64,000 nucleotides of DNA, taken from an uncultured bacterium. Lineage in GTDB: Bacteria; Bacillota; Clostridia; Lachnospirales; Lachnospiraceae. Below, piece by piece: positions 8,299-15,967 of this stretch. The stretch spans positions 57,695 through 121,694 of the forward strand of contig CANSLJ010000010.1 of the NCBI GenBank assembly GCA_947647735.1, in the 5' to 3' direction. The notes beneath the pieces are model-generated. The model ran no database searches. It was given only the letters and a program-made list of their open reading frames with translations, and was not told the origin of the DNA. Made by a program: the position numbers and the translations under genes. Position 1 is the stretch's first letter. Each line of letters begins with the position of its first letter.

Positions 8299-9147
8299 AT
8301 GAAAAAAGGCACACAGATAAAGGGAAATTTCCTGATTCTGGGAACTGCCTTTCTCTGGAGTTTTATAGGGATTGTTACAAAAGCCGTTTCCTACAACGGC
8401 ATGACGGTGGCGGGGATCACTTCGGTTATGGCGCTTATCATATTGCTGATCTATAACCGCAGGCATTCCTGGCATCTGACATCAGGAACAGTATGGGCAG
8501 GTATTCTGACTGCGATCATGAATATCAGCTTTTTTATGGCAAATAAGCATACCACGGTGACTAACGCCATTGTACTGCAGTATTCTTCACCGATATTTGT
8601 CGTACTGTATTACCGGCTGTTTCAGAAGAGAAAACTGAAAAAACAGCAGATTGCGGCGGTGGGTGTGTGTTTTGCGGCGTTATTATTATTTTTTTCGGGA
8701 CAGCTTACGTCCCGGAATATGTTCGGGAATGCATTGGCATTATTGTCCGGCGTCTGCTTTGCGGGGGAGTTTTATCTGTGCGCGAAGCCGGAGAATGACG
8801 CGGTGCTGGCGCATGTGTTATCTCATTCGATCTGCATCATATTCTGTCTGGGCTACACGGGGCTGTTCGTACAGCAGAGTTATGACTGGAGGCAGACGGG
8901 ATTGGTTTTGGCGGCTGGGCTGCTCTGCACGGGGATCCCTGCTGTCACCTATACGATCGGCATTCAGATGACAACGGCGCTAAACGCCAATCTGATCGCC
9001 ATGTCGGAGGTGATCATGGCGCCTTTATGGGCATTTTTGCTATTCCACGAGACCGTGGGCTCGTGGCTGGCGGCAATACTGATGGTTGCGGCAATCCTCT
9101 ATGAACTCTGGATCGAGGCGGAAGGAGAAAAACAGGTTTTAGGATAA
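8299..9147 (+). CDS. EamA/DMT-family transporter
   Basis: 282 residues with about ten hydrophobic helices in two homologous halves, the drug/metabolite transporter (EamA) layout. The N-terminal half has LGTAFLWSFIGIVTKA and the C-terminal half IAMSEVIMAPLWAFLLFHE, both typical. It is the last gene of the fructosamine operon, preceded by a GGAGCTGTT site. In this setting it could export the liberated amine or amino acid, or import unphosphorylated substrate for the kinase. The direction of transport is not evident from sequence. Confidence 0.8.
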   Translation: MKKGTQIKGNFLILGTAFLWSFIGIVTKAVSYNGMTVAGITSVMALIILLIYNRRHSWHLTSGTVWAGILTAIMNISFFMANKHTTVTNAIVLQYSSPIFVVLYYRLFQKRKLKKQQIAAVGVCFAALLLFFSGQLTSRNMFGNALALLSGVCFAGEFYLCAKPENDAVLAHVLSHSICIIFCLGYTGLFVQQSYDWRQTGLVLAAGLLCTGIPAVTYTIGIQMTTALNANLIAMSEVIMAPLWAFLLFHETVGSWLAAILMVAAILYELWIEAEGEKQVLG

Positions 9148-9165
9148 TTGAATAATGGAATAAGG

Positions 9166-9207
9166 AAAGCGGTGGATCGTATGGAAAAGGTCTGCCGCTT
9201 TTTGGGG
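9166..9207 (+). terminator. Terminator-like hairpin after the fructosamine operon
   Basis: AAAGCGG (9166-9172) pairs with CCGCTTT (9195-9201), followed by a T-rich tail (TTGGGGTTTT). The loop is long at 22 bases, so the structure is weaker than a classical intrinsic terminator, but its place at the operon end supports the call. Confidence 0.5.
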
Positions 9208-9257
9208 TTTTAAAGTAATTTCGGAGACATTATCCGAAACCGGAAATCACATGTGAA

Positions 9258-9347
9258 ATGATACAGGAATATGTCGAAAAGAAGTATGGGTTCAGGTACA
9301 TAGTGCGTATAAAATCAGCTGGATTGTTTGCCGGACTTTGCTTGTGA
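9258..9347 (+). pseudogene. Short remnant ORF (EYVEKKYGF motif)
   Basis: A 29-codon frame reads MIQEYVEKKYGFRYIVRI and then diverges to a stop. The segment EYVEKKYGF resembles a short C-terminal-type module (E-Y-[IV]-E-x-K-Y-G-F-K-V) that I associate with Lachnospiraceae 23S rRNA methyltransferase-like proteins. It is probably a decayed fragment; the assignment is weak. Confidence 0.25.
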
Positions 9348-9539
9348 TACGAAAATAGCAGTTCTATATAAAAAAGCGTGTAGAAGGTATTTACATATTT
9401 ATTTGAGTTGTGTAAAGTTTTATTATTGAAGTGTATCGAGAGATGTGGGAAGATGAAGATAATTACTTTGCAGAATTTACTTAGCGTTTGTGGAGAATAT
9501 GGTATTTAAGAAAGTCTTGGTACGATTGCAGGAGGGACA

Positions 9540-10385
9540 ATGGGGAAGATTGTTAAAGAAACGATTCATGCAAATGGAGTTGATATTGGAATTTATACAC
9601 AGGATTTTGAAAATGAATTTATTTCATTGACGGACATAGCTCGATATAAAAGTGATGATCCAACAGCAGTTATACAAAATTGGATGAGAAATCGAGATGT
9701 GATAGATTTTTTGGGATTATGGGAAAGACTTCATAATCCGGATTTTAAACCCCTCGAATTCGAGGGGTTTAGAAAGCAGGCAGGGGCAAACGCATTTACA
9801 ATGTCACCAAAGAAATGGATAGAAGCTACGAATGCCATTGGTATTGTTTCAAAAGCGGGACGTTACGGTGGAACATATGCTCATAGTGATATTGCGATGT
9901 CTTTTGCAACGTGGATTTCTCCTGAATTCCAATTGTATATTATGAAAGATTACAGAAGATTAAAAACGGATGAGAACAGTCGATTATCTTTGAATTGGAA
10001 TTTAAACAGAGAAGTTTCCAAATTGAATTACAGAATACATACGGATGCAATTAAGGACAATTTGATACCGCCGGAATTAACTCCTGCACAGGTGGCTTAT
10101 ACATATGCTAATGAAGCAGACATGCTGAATGTTGTTTTATTTGGAAGGACAGCGAAGCAGTGGAAAGATGAAAATCCAACAGTAAAAGGAAACATGAGAG
10201 ATGTGGCAACACTAAATCAATTGTTAGTGCTTGCAAATTTGGAAAGTTATAATGCTGTTTTGATAAATCAGGGAAAGAATCAAAGGGAACGAATGGAATT
10301 GCTTAGACAGTTGGCAGTGCAACAGTTGCAGACATTGGAAATGGTAAGTTTAGATAATTTGCCCAAATTAGGAATAGATTTGTAG
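9540..10385 (+). CDS. KilA-N domain protein
   Basis: 281 residues. An N-terminal KilA-N (phage-type DNA-binding) domain includes FISLTDIARYKSDDPTAVI, NWMRNRDVIDFLGLWE, GANAFTMSPKKWIEATNAIG and GRYGGTYAHSDIAMSFATW. The C-terminal half is charged and helical, ending in a likely coiled coil of about 40 residues. KilA-N proteins are common in phages and in genomic islands. The gene is much more AT-rich than its flanks and stands alone, so it is probably acquired. A perfect 24-base palindrome lies inside the coding region at 9747-9770. Confidence 0.88.
   Translation: MGKIVKETIHANGVDIGIYTQDFENEFISLTDIARYKSDDPTAVIQNWMRNRDVIDFLGLWERLHNPDFKPLEFEGFRKQAGANAFTMSPKKWIEATNAIGIVSKAGRYGGTYAHSDIAMSFATWISPEFQLYIMKDYRRLKTDENSRLSLNWNLNREVSKLNYRIHTDAIKDNLIPPELTPAQVAYTYANEADMLNVVLFGRTAKQWKDENPTVKGNMRDVATLNQLLVLANLESYNAVLINQGKNQRERMELLRQLAVQQLQTLEMVSLDNLPKLGIDL
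9747..9770. repeat. 24-base perfect palindrome inside the KilA-N gene
   Basis: The 12-base half ending CTCGAATTCGAG in the centre is mirrored exactly over 9747-9770. It encodes KPLEFEGF, a segment conserved in the family, so it may be coincidental with coding. It could also form an mRNA hairpin or be a binding site for the protein itself. Confidence 0.6.
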
Positions 10386-10757
10386 AGGAATTTATATATT
10401 GCATATTGGAATAAAGAGAAAGAAGTTGTTTTTTGAATTCGACAAATAAACCAATTGGGGAGCAAATTTTGTTGTTTGATGTAAAATTTGCTCCCCAATA
10501 TTATGCCTGTTGAAGAGTCGGGCAGTAGGTTATCCGGAGGAATAGCAATAATGCTTCGGATTTTCGGGTTCAAAACAAAGTAAATTTTGCTTGCTGTTTA
10601 TACGGCAGAAAAAATTTTCTATGAACAGAAAAAAATTTACAACTTTTCTTTTTCCAGTCAAAAATATCTAAAAAATAGTAAAGCAATTCTATTCAAAGGA
10701 GGAGGAGGGAAAGATAAAATAAGTACATCAAATAAAACATTTTCGGAAGGAGATATC
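10386..10757. other. 372-base interval with a large hairpin and AT-rich leader
   Basis: It holds the 17-bp hairpin at 10454-10499 and then an AT-rich leader before the binding-protein gene. Two strong Shine-Dalgarno-like strings occur: AAAGGAGGAGGG near 10698, with no suitable start after it, and GGAAGGAGA just before the real start at 10758. I do not see a convincing -35/-10 pair. Confidence 0.55.
10454..10499 (+). terminator. Long perfect hairpin after the KilA-N gene
   Basis: Bases 10454-10470 and 10483-10499 form a perfect 17-bp stem (ATTGGGGAGC...) with a 12-base loop. The right arm contains AAAATTTG but no terminal U-run follows. It may serve as a transcript end for the KilA-N gene in either direction, or be a small mobile or regulatory palindrome. 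Confidence 0.5.
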
Positions 10758-12122
10758 ATGAAAAAGAGATTGTTAAAGATGATCAGTTTAATGATGGCGT
10801 CAGTGCTGGTACTGGGATGTACGGCATGCGGAAATTCAGGCGGGGATGCCGCGGAAACAGGGACAAATGAGACGGCGGAGGCAGACGGAGCCGAAGCGGA
10901 AGCGTCTGATGCAGGCGCAGAGGCAGACGGTGAAAAGGTGACGATCACCTTATGGTCACAGTTCTCAGATCCCAATTCCACCGACGGAAACTATGTTGCA
11001 TTCTACAATGCGCTGGAATCCATCAAGACGGATATGCCGAATGTGGAAGTGGTACATGAGGGAACGGAATCCGAGTCCTACAAGGTAAAACTGAAAACAG
11101 CTATGGCGGGAAATGAGCTTCCGGATGTATTTTTCAACTGGGGCGCAGGGACTATGAAGCCTTACGTGGATGCAGGGCTTGTACTGCCTCTGGACGAGTA
11201 CATGACAGACGATGTGAAGGGCCGTATTCTGGGCGGCACACTGGATAACTTTGTTTTTGACGGAAAGACATACGGCTATCCTTACAGCGTGGCGGTTGCT
11301 TCCCTGTATGTGAATACGGAACTGTTTGAGCAGAACAATGTAAAGATTCCCGAAACATACGATGAACTGCTTGAGGCAGTGGATGCGTTCAATGCGGCAG
11401 GCATTACTCCGATCTCTCTCGGTGAGAAAGATCTGTGGCCGGGACTGATGATCTTCGGCATCCATGCGATCAGAATGGCAGGAGCAGAGGACTTTAACGC
11501 AGCACTGAACGGAACGGGTTCCTTCGATACGCCGGAGATGGCAGAGGCGGCAAAGAGAGTGCAGGAACTGGCGGCAAGAGGCGGTTTTGGCAGCAGTGCG
11601 ATGGGTACATCCGAGGACGATGCGGTGGCGGCTTTCAAGCAGGGCAGAGCGGCAATGATGTTCATGGGAAGCTGGTTAAACGGCGACTGTGAGGCGGACG
11701 ATGCGGCAGTAAAAGGAAAGATATCCGTTATCAAGTTCCCTGTGATCGAAGGCGGAAAAGGAACGATCGATGAGTTCCACGGCGGATCCGGCGAGACATT
11801 CCTTGTGAGCAGCAGCACCGAGCATCCCGTTGAGGCGGCGGCAGTGGCACAGTATATCTGTGAGAAGATGTCGAAGGATCAGTATCTGGCAGGCTCCGGC
11901 ATGCCCGCATGGGAGGCGGAAATGGGCGATACAAGTGAACTGAACCGTTTATCACAGGAGATCGCAACACTGACAGCGGATGCAACAGGTTATGTATATT
12001 GGCTGGATTCCCTGACCGGCGGTTCCAAGGCGGATACGCTGATGAACGAGATCGCGAAGCTGATCGACGGTTCTGAGACACCGGAGGATTTCTGTAAGAA
12101 TCTGCAGGCGTTGAATGAATAA
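10758..12122 (+). CDS. Carbohydrate ABC transporter substrate-binding lipoprotein
   Basis: 454 residues. The signal peptide MKKRLLKMISLMMASVLVLGC ends in a lipobox with Cys21 (Cys24 is an alternative), followed by a low-complexity Ala/Glu/Asp linker to about residue 55. The mature part has family 1 binding-protein features (ITLWSQFSDPNS, DVFFNWGAGTMKPYVDAGLV, FKQGRAAMMFMGSW). The frame is open from 10587, but ATG 10758 follows GGAAGGAGA and starts the signal peptide. It captures a sugar outside the cell for the two permeases downstream. The adjoining beta-xylosidase gene points to xylo-oligosaccharides. Confidence 0.9.
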   Translation: MKKRLLKMISLMMASVLVLGCTACGNSGGDAAETGTNETAEADGAEAEASDAGAEADGEKVTITLWSQFSDPNSTDGNYVAFYNALESIKTDMPNVEVVHEGTESESYKVKLKTAMAGNELPDVFFNWGAGTMKPYVDAGLVLPLDEYMTDDVKGRILGGTLDNFVFDGKTYGYPYSVAVASLYVNTELFEQNNVKIPETYDELLEAVDAFNAAGITPISLGEKDLWPGLMIFGIHAIRMAGAEDFNAALNGTGSFDTPEMAEAAKRVQELAARGGFGSSAMGTSEDDAVAAFKQGRAAMMFMGSWLNGDCEADDAAVKGKISVIKFPVIEGGKGTIDEFHGGSGETFLVSSSTEHPVEAAAVAQYICEKMSKDQYLAGSGMPAWEAEMGDTSELNRLSQEIATLTADATGYVYWLDSLTGGSKADTLMNEIAKLIDGSETPEDFCKNLQALNE

Positions 12123-12150
12123 AGACTTGGGTAGTAAGTAAATGGCGGAC

Positions 12151-12280
12151 GCCCGGAAGGAAATATCCCTTACGCAACTCGCTTTCGCTCCGGGCTAAAC
12201 GCAGCGGTACTAGGCTCGTGAGGAACCTCGCCAAGTGCCGGCGTTTAGCAGGGTTGCTACAGGGATATTTCCTTCCGGGC
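12151..12280 (+). repeat. 130-base intercistronic inverted-repeat element
   Basis: A perfect 20-bp inverted repeat (12151-12170 with 12261-12280, GCCCGGAAGG...) encloses a second pairing, GCTAAACGC with GCGTTTAGC, so the whole can fold into one long branched hairpin. It lies between the binding-protein gene and the permease genes. Such elements protect the upstream mRNA and lower expression of downstream genes, as REP sequences do between malE and malF. It has no ORF. It may be a dispersed genomic repeat. Confidence 0.7.
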
Positions 12281-12413
12281 TGGTTATTCATACCGTGAGA
12301 CTGATGCCCGTTAGGTATTATGAAAAGTGCAGAAGTAGAAATGTTTGGTTGGCTGCTTGTGGTCAGAGATATGATTGAGTTGTTTTGTGAAGTTGGGAAC
12401 GGAGGAGTGTATC

Positions 12414-13289
12414 ATGCAGAAAATGCTTGGAAATAAAAAGGCATATTGGGTCTTTGTGATCCCGGCGCTGGTAATCTATCTGGTTATGGCGTTTATCCCG
12501 ATCGCCATGTCAGGGTATTACAGTACGATGCAGTGGGACGGGATCGGTGCAAAAGTATTTATCGGGATTGACAATTATCTGGAACTGGTGAAGGATGAGG
12601 CTTTTCTGCTTTCGGCGCGCAACTCCCTGATCCTGGCTGTGGCGTCTATTGTGGGGCAGTTGATCCCGGCGTTGTTTTTTGCGCTGGTGCTGGCGAGGAA
12701 TATCAAAGGGGAAAGGGCATACCGGACGATCTATTTTATTCCGGTGCTGCTTTCCACAGTGGTGATAGGACAGTTGTTTTTAAAAATCTATAATCCCGAT
12801 TACGGCGCGCTGAATGCCATTCTTACAAGCCTTGGCTTTGAGGGGAAGGATTGGCTCGGGGATAAGCGTTATGTGCTGGCGTCCTCCTTCTTCCCCATCG
12901 TCTGGCAGTACATAGGATATCATATGCTGATCCTCTATACAGGAATCAAAAGCGTACCTTCTGATATTTACGAGGCGGCACAGATCGACGGAGCGAATGA
13001 GCGTCAGATCGCATGGCATGTGACGATCCCGCTGATCAAGAGCACGATGAAGGTGAGCCTGACTTTCGCGGTGATCGGTTCTCTGAAGCTGTTTGACCTG
13101 ATCTGGGTTCTGACAAAGGGCGGGCCGCTCCATGCCAGCGAGGTGCCAAGCACCTTGATGTACACTTCGATCTTTACGAGGATGGAATACGGACGGGGAA
13201 GTGCCATGGCGATCTTTATCGTGGCGGAATGTCTGTTGTTCTACTTCCTGATCGAGAAATTTTTCAAAGTGGAAAATACGACTTATTGA
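12414..13289 (+). CDS. Carbohydrate ABC transporter permease (MalF/UgpA type)
   Basis: 291 residues with six membrane segments. The inner-membrane permease signature occurs at about residues 195-215 (YEAAQIDGANERQIAWHVTIPLI, the EAA loop that docks the ATPase). I start at ATG 12414 after CGGAGGAG rather than at the upstream ATG of the open frame (12375). It forms a heterodimer with the next permease. No ATPase gene is in the operon, so a shared MsmK-like ATPase encoded elsewhere is presumed. Confidence 0.9.
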   Translation: MQKMLGNKKAYWVFVIPALVIYLVMAFIPIAMSGYYSTMQWDGIGAKVFIGIDNYLELVKDEAFLLSARNSLILAVASIVGQLIPALFFALVLARNIKGERAYRTIYFIPVLLSTVVIGQLFLKIYNPDYGALNAILTSLGFEGKDWLGDKRYVLASSFFPIVWQYIGYHMLILYTGIKSVPSDIYEAAQIDGANERQIAWHVTIPLIKSTMKVSLTFAVIGSLKLFDLIWVLTKGGPLHASEVPSTLMYTSIFTRMEYGRGSAMAIFIVAECLLFYFLIEKFFKVENTTY

Positions 13290-13304
13290 TGACGGGAGGC
13301 AGAG

Positions 13305-14150
13305 ATGAAAAAAATAAATTGGATCAATATCAAACCGGGAAAAGTTCTGCTTCATATTGTACTGGCAGCATTTGCCATTGTGCAGATATATCCGCTGATC
13401 TTTCTGTTGTTCTTCTCCCTGAAAGATAACAACGAGATCTACAGCGGAAATGTGATGGGGATCCCGCAGCAGTTTCACTGGGAAAACTATGAAAATGCGC
13501 TGTTCAATGCCAATGTGGGGCATTATCTATTGAACAGTATCTTTGTGACAGCGGTGGTTATCATCGTATCGGATATTCTGGCATGCATGGTGTCCTATGC
13601 GATCGCAAGGATGCGGGTGAAGGCAAACCGCTTTGTGAAACTGTTTTTCTCCATCGGGCTGATGATCCCGCTTCATGCGGTGCTGCTTCCGGTATTCATC
13701 ATGCTCCGAAATCTGAAGATGCTGGACACCTATCAGGCGATCATCGTGCCTTACATAGCTTTTGCACTGCCCATGGCGATCTTCTTTATGATCGGCTTTT
13801 TCCAGGCGCTGCCACTGGAGCTGGAGGAATCGGCATTTCTGGACGGCTGCGGGATATTCAGGACATTTGCGCTGATCATCGTGCCGCTGGTGAAACCGGC
13901 GCTGGCAACGATCTCCATCTTTACTTTCCTGTCAACATGGAATGAGATGATGTTTGCGATCACCTTTATCAATTCCGAAAAGTACAGGACGTTGACGGTG
14001 GGCATCATGCAGATGGTGGGACAGTATACAACGGATTGGGGCACCATGGGCGCGGGGCTCGTGGTGGCAACGCTGCCCACGGTGGTCATCTATCTGCTGT
14101 TCAGCAAACAGGTGCAGAGCGGCATGGTGGCAGGCGCAGTGAAAGGTTAA
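13305..14150 (+). CDS. Carbohydrate ABC transporter permease (MalG/UgpE type)
   Basis: 281 residues with six membrane segments and the EAA loop ELEESAFLDGCGIFRTFALIIVPLV at about residues 185-205. It is the usual partner of the preceding permease and begins 15 bases after its stop, with an AGGCAGAG site. It takes part in uptake of the oligosaccharide bound by the lipoprotein. It ends with a strong hairpin a few bases after the stop (14155-14184). Confidence 0.9.
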   Translation: MKKINWINIKPGKVLLHIVLAAFAIVQIYPLIFLLFFSLKDNNEIYSGNVMGIPQQFHWENYENALFNANVGHYLLNSIFVTAVVIIVSDILACMVSYAIARMRVKANRFVKLFFSIGLMIPLHAVLLPVFIMLRNLKMLDTYQAIIVPYIAFALPMAIFFMIGFFQALPLELEESAFLDGCGIFRTFALIIVPLVKPALATISIFTFLSTWNEMMFAITFINSEKYRTLTVGIMQMVGQYTTDWGTMGAGLVVATLPTVVIYLLFSKQVQSGMVAGAVKG

Positions 14151-14154
14151 TTAT

Positions 14155-14184
14155 CCGCAGTATCCCCTGAAGGGGATACTGCGG
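14155..14184 (+). other. Hairpin between the permease and beta-xylosidase genes
   Basis: CCGCAGTATCCCC (14155-14167) pairs perfectly with GGGGATACTGCGG (14172-14184) across a TGAA loop. No U-run follows. It probably stabilises the 3' end of the transporter mRNA or attenuates read-through to the GH43 gene. Confidence 0.6.
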
Positions 14185-14279
14185 AACTGGAATAGACCGA
14201 GCTGAAAGCGAGGGATACGAGCAAAAAGCGGAGCGTTTGCGAGTGGGAAATATATGGAACTAAAACAGGAGCATAAAAC

Positions 14280-15920
14280 ATGAAAATAAAAAATCCAATA
14301 TTAACAGGTTTTCACCCTGATCCAAGCCTGATCAGAGTGGATGATACTTATTATATCGCCTCCTCCACCTTTGAATGGTGGCCGGGAGTAAGGATCCATG
14401 CATCAAAGGATCTGGCAAACTGGAAGCTGATAACATATCCGCTGAACGAAAAGCGGCTTCTGGATATGTGGGGCAATCTGGATTCGGGCGGCATCTGGGC
14501 GCCGGATCTTTCTTATCATAACGGAAAATTTTATCTGGTGTACACAGATGTGAAGGTGACGGACGGTTCCTATAAGGACTGTATCAATTATCTGATCACG
14601 GCGGAAGATATCTGCGGGCCGTGGTCAGACCCAGTTGTGCTGAATACGGCGGGGTTCGACGCATCCTTATTCCATGACGACAACGGAAGAAAATATCTGG
14701 TCAACCAGTATTGGGATCCCAGAAGTTTCCACCATCCTTTTTACGGGATCATGTGTACAGAATATTCGGAGGAAGAGCAGAAACTTGTCGGGGAGCCCTG
14801 GGTACTTTACAAGGGGACAATGGACCGCTTTACCGAGGGTCCTCATGTGTATAAGATCAACGGATATTATTATCTGTTTGTGGCACAGGGCGGAACGGAA
14901 TACGGCCATCAGGAGAGAGTGGCAAGGGCGGATGATATACGGGGTGTTTTTGAGACACAGCCGGGAGAGCCTTTTCTCACAGCGGTAGATGCGCCTTTTC
15001 ATCCGATCCAGAAAGCCGGGCACGGCTCTCTTGTGCAGACGAAAACAGGAGAGTGGTATTTTGCCCATCTGATGGGACGGCCTCTGCACCATCATACGGA
15101 GTCCGTGGCGGATGTACGTGGGTGGTGTCCTCTCGGCAGGGAGACAGGTATCCAGAAAGTGATCTGGGATGATGACGGCTGGCCTCATATCGTGGGCGGA
15201 CATAAGGGCATGGTGGAAGTGGATGCGCCTGTGGATGCCATAATAAGTGAAAGGGACGAGATAAGCGGGGTGGACGACTTTGACGGGAAGGAACTGAATC
15301 TGCATTTCCAGGCACTCAGGATCCCGCTGCCGGAGGATACCCTGTCCTTAAAAGACAGGCCGGGACATTTGCGGCTCTATGGAAGACAGTCCCTGATGTC
15401 CACGTTTCTGCAGGCGCATGTGGCGAGAAGATGGCAGAGCTTTACCTTTGACGTGGAGACAAAAGTGGATTACAGACCGAAGAACATCCAACAGTTTGCG
15501 GGGCTGAGCTGCTATTTTAATACGAAGAACTGGTCCTGTATTCAGGTCGCATGGAACGAAAGATATGGAAGGGTGATCGATGTGGTGAGCACCGATCTGG
15601 GAAGATCATACAGTGTATATGGGGAAGAACCGGTTCCGGTGCCGGAGGATGCGGAGTATGTTTACCTGAAAGTGCAGGTGAGAGGCATTTCCTATCGGTA
15701 TCTGTACTCCTTTGACGGGGAGACATGGATGGATACCCCGTGCTCCTTTGACAGCGCGAAACTGTCCGAGGAATATATCAAAGCGGTCTATGATGCGGCA
15801 TTCACCGGAGCGTTTACGGGTATGTTCAGCGTGGACGGACTGGGGACGGCGCTTCCGGCGGACTTTGATTATTTCTCCTATCAGGAGCTGGATATGGAAG
15901 TGGATGGGAAATATATATAA
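14280..15920 (+). CDS. GH43 beta-xylosidase (subfamily 11-like)
   Basis: 546 residues. An N-terminal five-bladed propeller (about 1-320) is followed by a C-terminal beta-sandwich (about 330-540), the layout of Selenomonas SXA and Geobacillus XynB3. The catalytic triad is visible at the SXA positions: base Asp14 in GFHPDPS, Asp127 in GFDASLF and acid Glu186 in TEGPHVYK. It has no signal peptide, so it acts in the cytoplasm on xylo-oligosaccharides brought in by the upstream ABC system, releasing xylose. Some relatives also cleave arabinofuranosides. It is last in the operon, with a terminator at 15939-15967. Confidence 0.92.
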   Translation: MKIKNPILTGFHPDPSLIRVDDTYYIASSTFEWWPGVRIHASKDLANWKLITYPLNEKRLLDMWGNLDSGGIWAPDLSYHNGKFYLVYTDVKVTDGSYKDCINYLITAEDICGPWSDPVVLNTAGFDASLFHDDNGRKYLVNQYWDPRSFHHPFYGIMCTEYSEEEQKLVGEPWVLYKGTMDRFTEGPHVYKINGYYYLFVAQGGTEYGHQERVARADDIRGVFETQPGEPFLTAVDAPFHPIQKAGHGSLVQTKTGEWYFAHLMGRPLHHHTESVADVRGWCPLGRETGIQKVIWDDDGWPHIVGGHKGMVEVDAPVDAIISERDEISGVDDFDGKELNLHFQALRIPLPEDTLSLKDRPGHLRLYGRQSLMSTFLQAHVARRWQSFTFDVETKVDYRPKNIQQFAGLSCYFNTKNWSCIQVAWNERYGRVIDVVSTDLGRSYSVYGEEPVPVPEDAEYVYLKVQVRGISYRYLYSFDGETWMDTPCSFDSAKLSEEYIKAVYDAAFTGAFTGMFSVDGLGTALPADFDYFSYQELDMEVDGKYI

Positions 15921-15938
15921 GAATAGAACAATTAAGCG

Positions 15939-15967
15939 GGGAACAACCTTCACGTTGTTCCCTTTTT
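15939..15967 (+). terminator. Intrinsic terminator of the xyloside operon
   Basis: GGGAACAAC (15939-15947) and GTTGTTCCC (15954-15962) form a 9-bp stem with a CTTCAC loop and a T5 tail (15963-15967). The stop codon of the convergent regulator gene lies in the loop (15950-15952), so the hairpin also overlaps the end of that gene. Confidence 0.9.

Larger units (their letters stand above)
9148..9539. other. 392-base gene-free interval
   Basis: It contains the terminator-like hairpin at 9166-9207 and a 29-codon remnant ORF at 9258-9347. The second half is AT-rich, with no promoter I find convincing before the KilA-N gene. The KilA-N ribosome binding site AGGAGGG lies just before 9540. Confidence 0.6.

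Noticed and set aside
9540-10385. Prophage remnant around the KilA-N gene
   Set aside because: No integrase, structural, lysis or replication gene, and no att-like repeat is seen nearby; only the single gene and AT-rich flanks support it.
10587-10757. N-terminal extension of the sugar-binding lipoprotein
   Set aside because: It would bury the signal peptide 57 residues inside the protein; the start at 10758 has a strong ribosome binding site.
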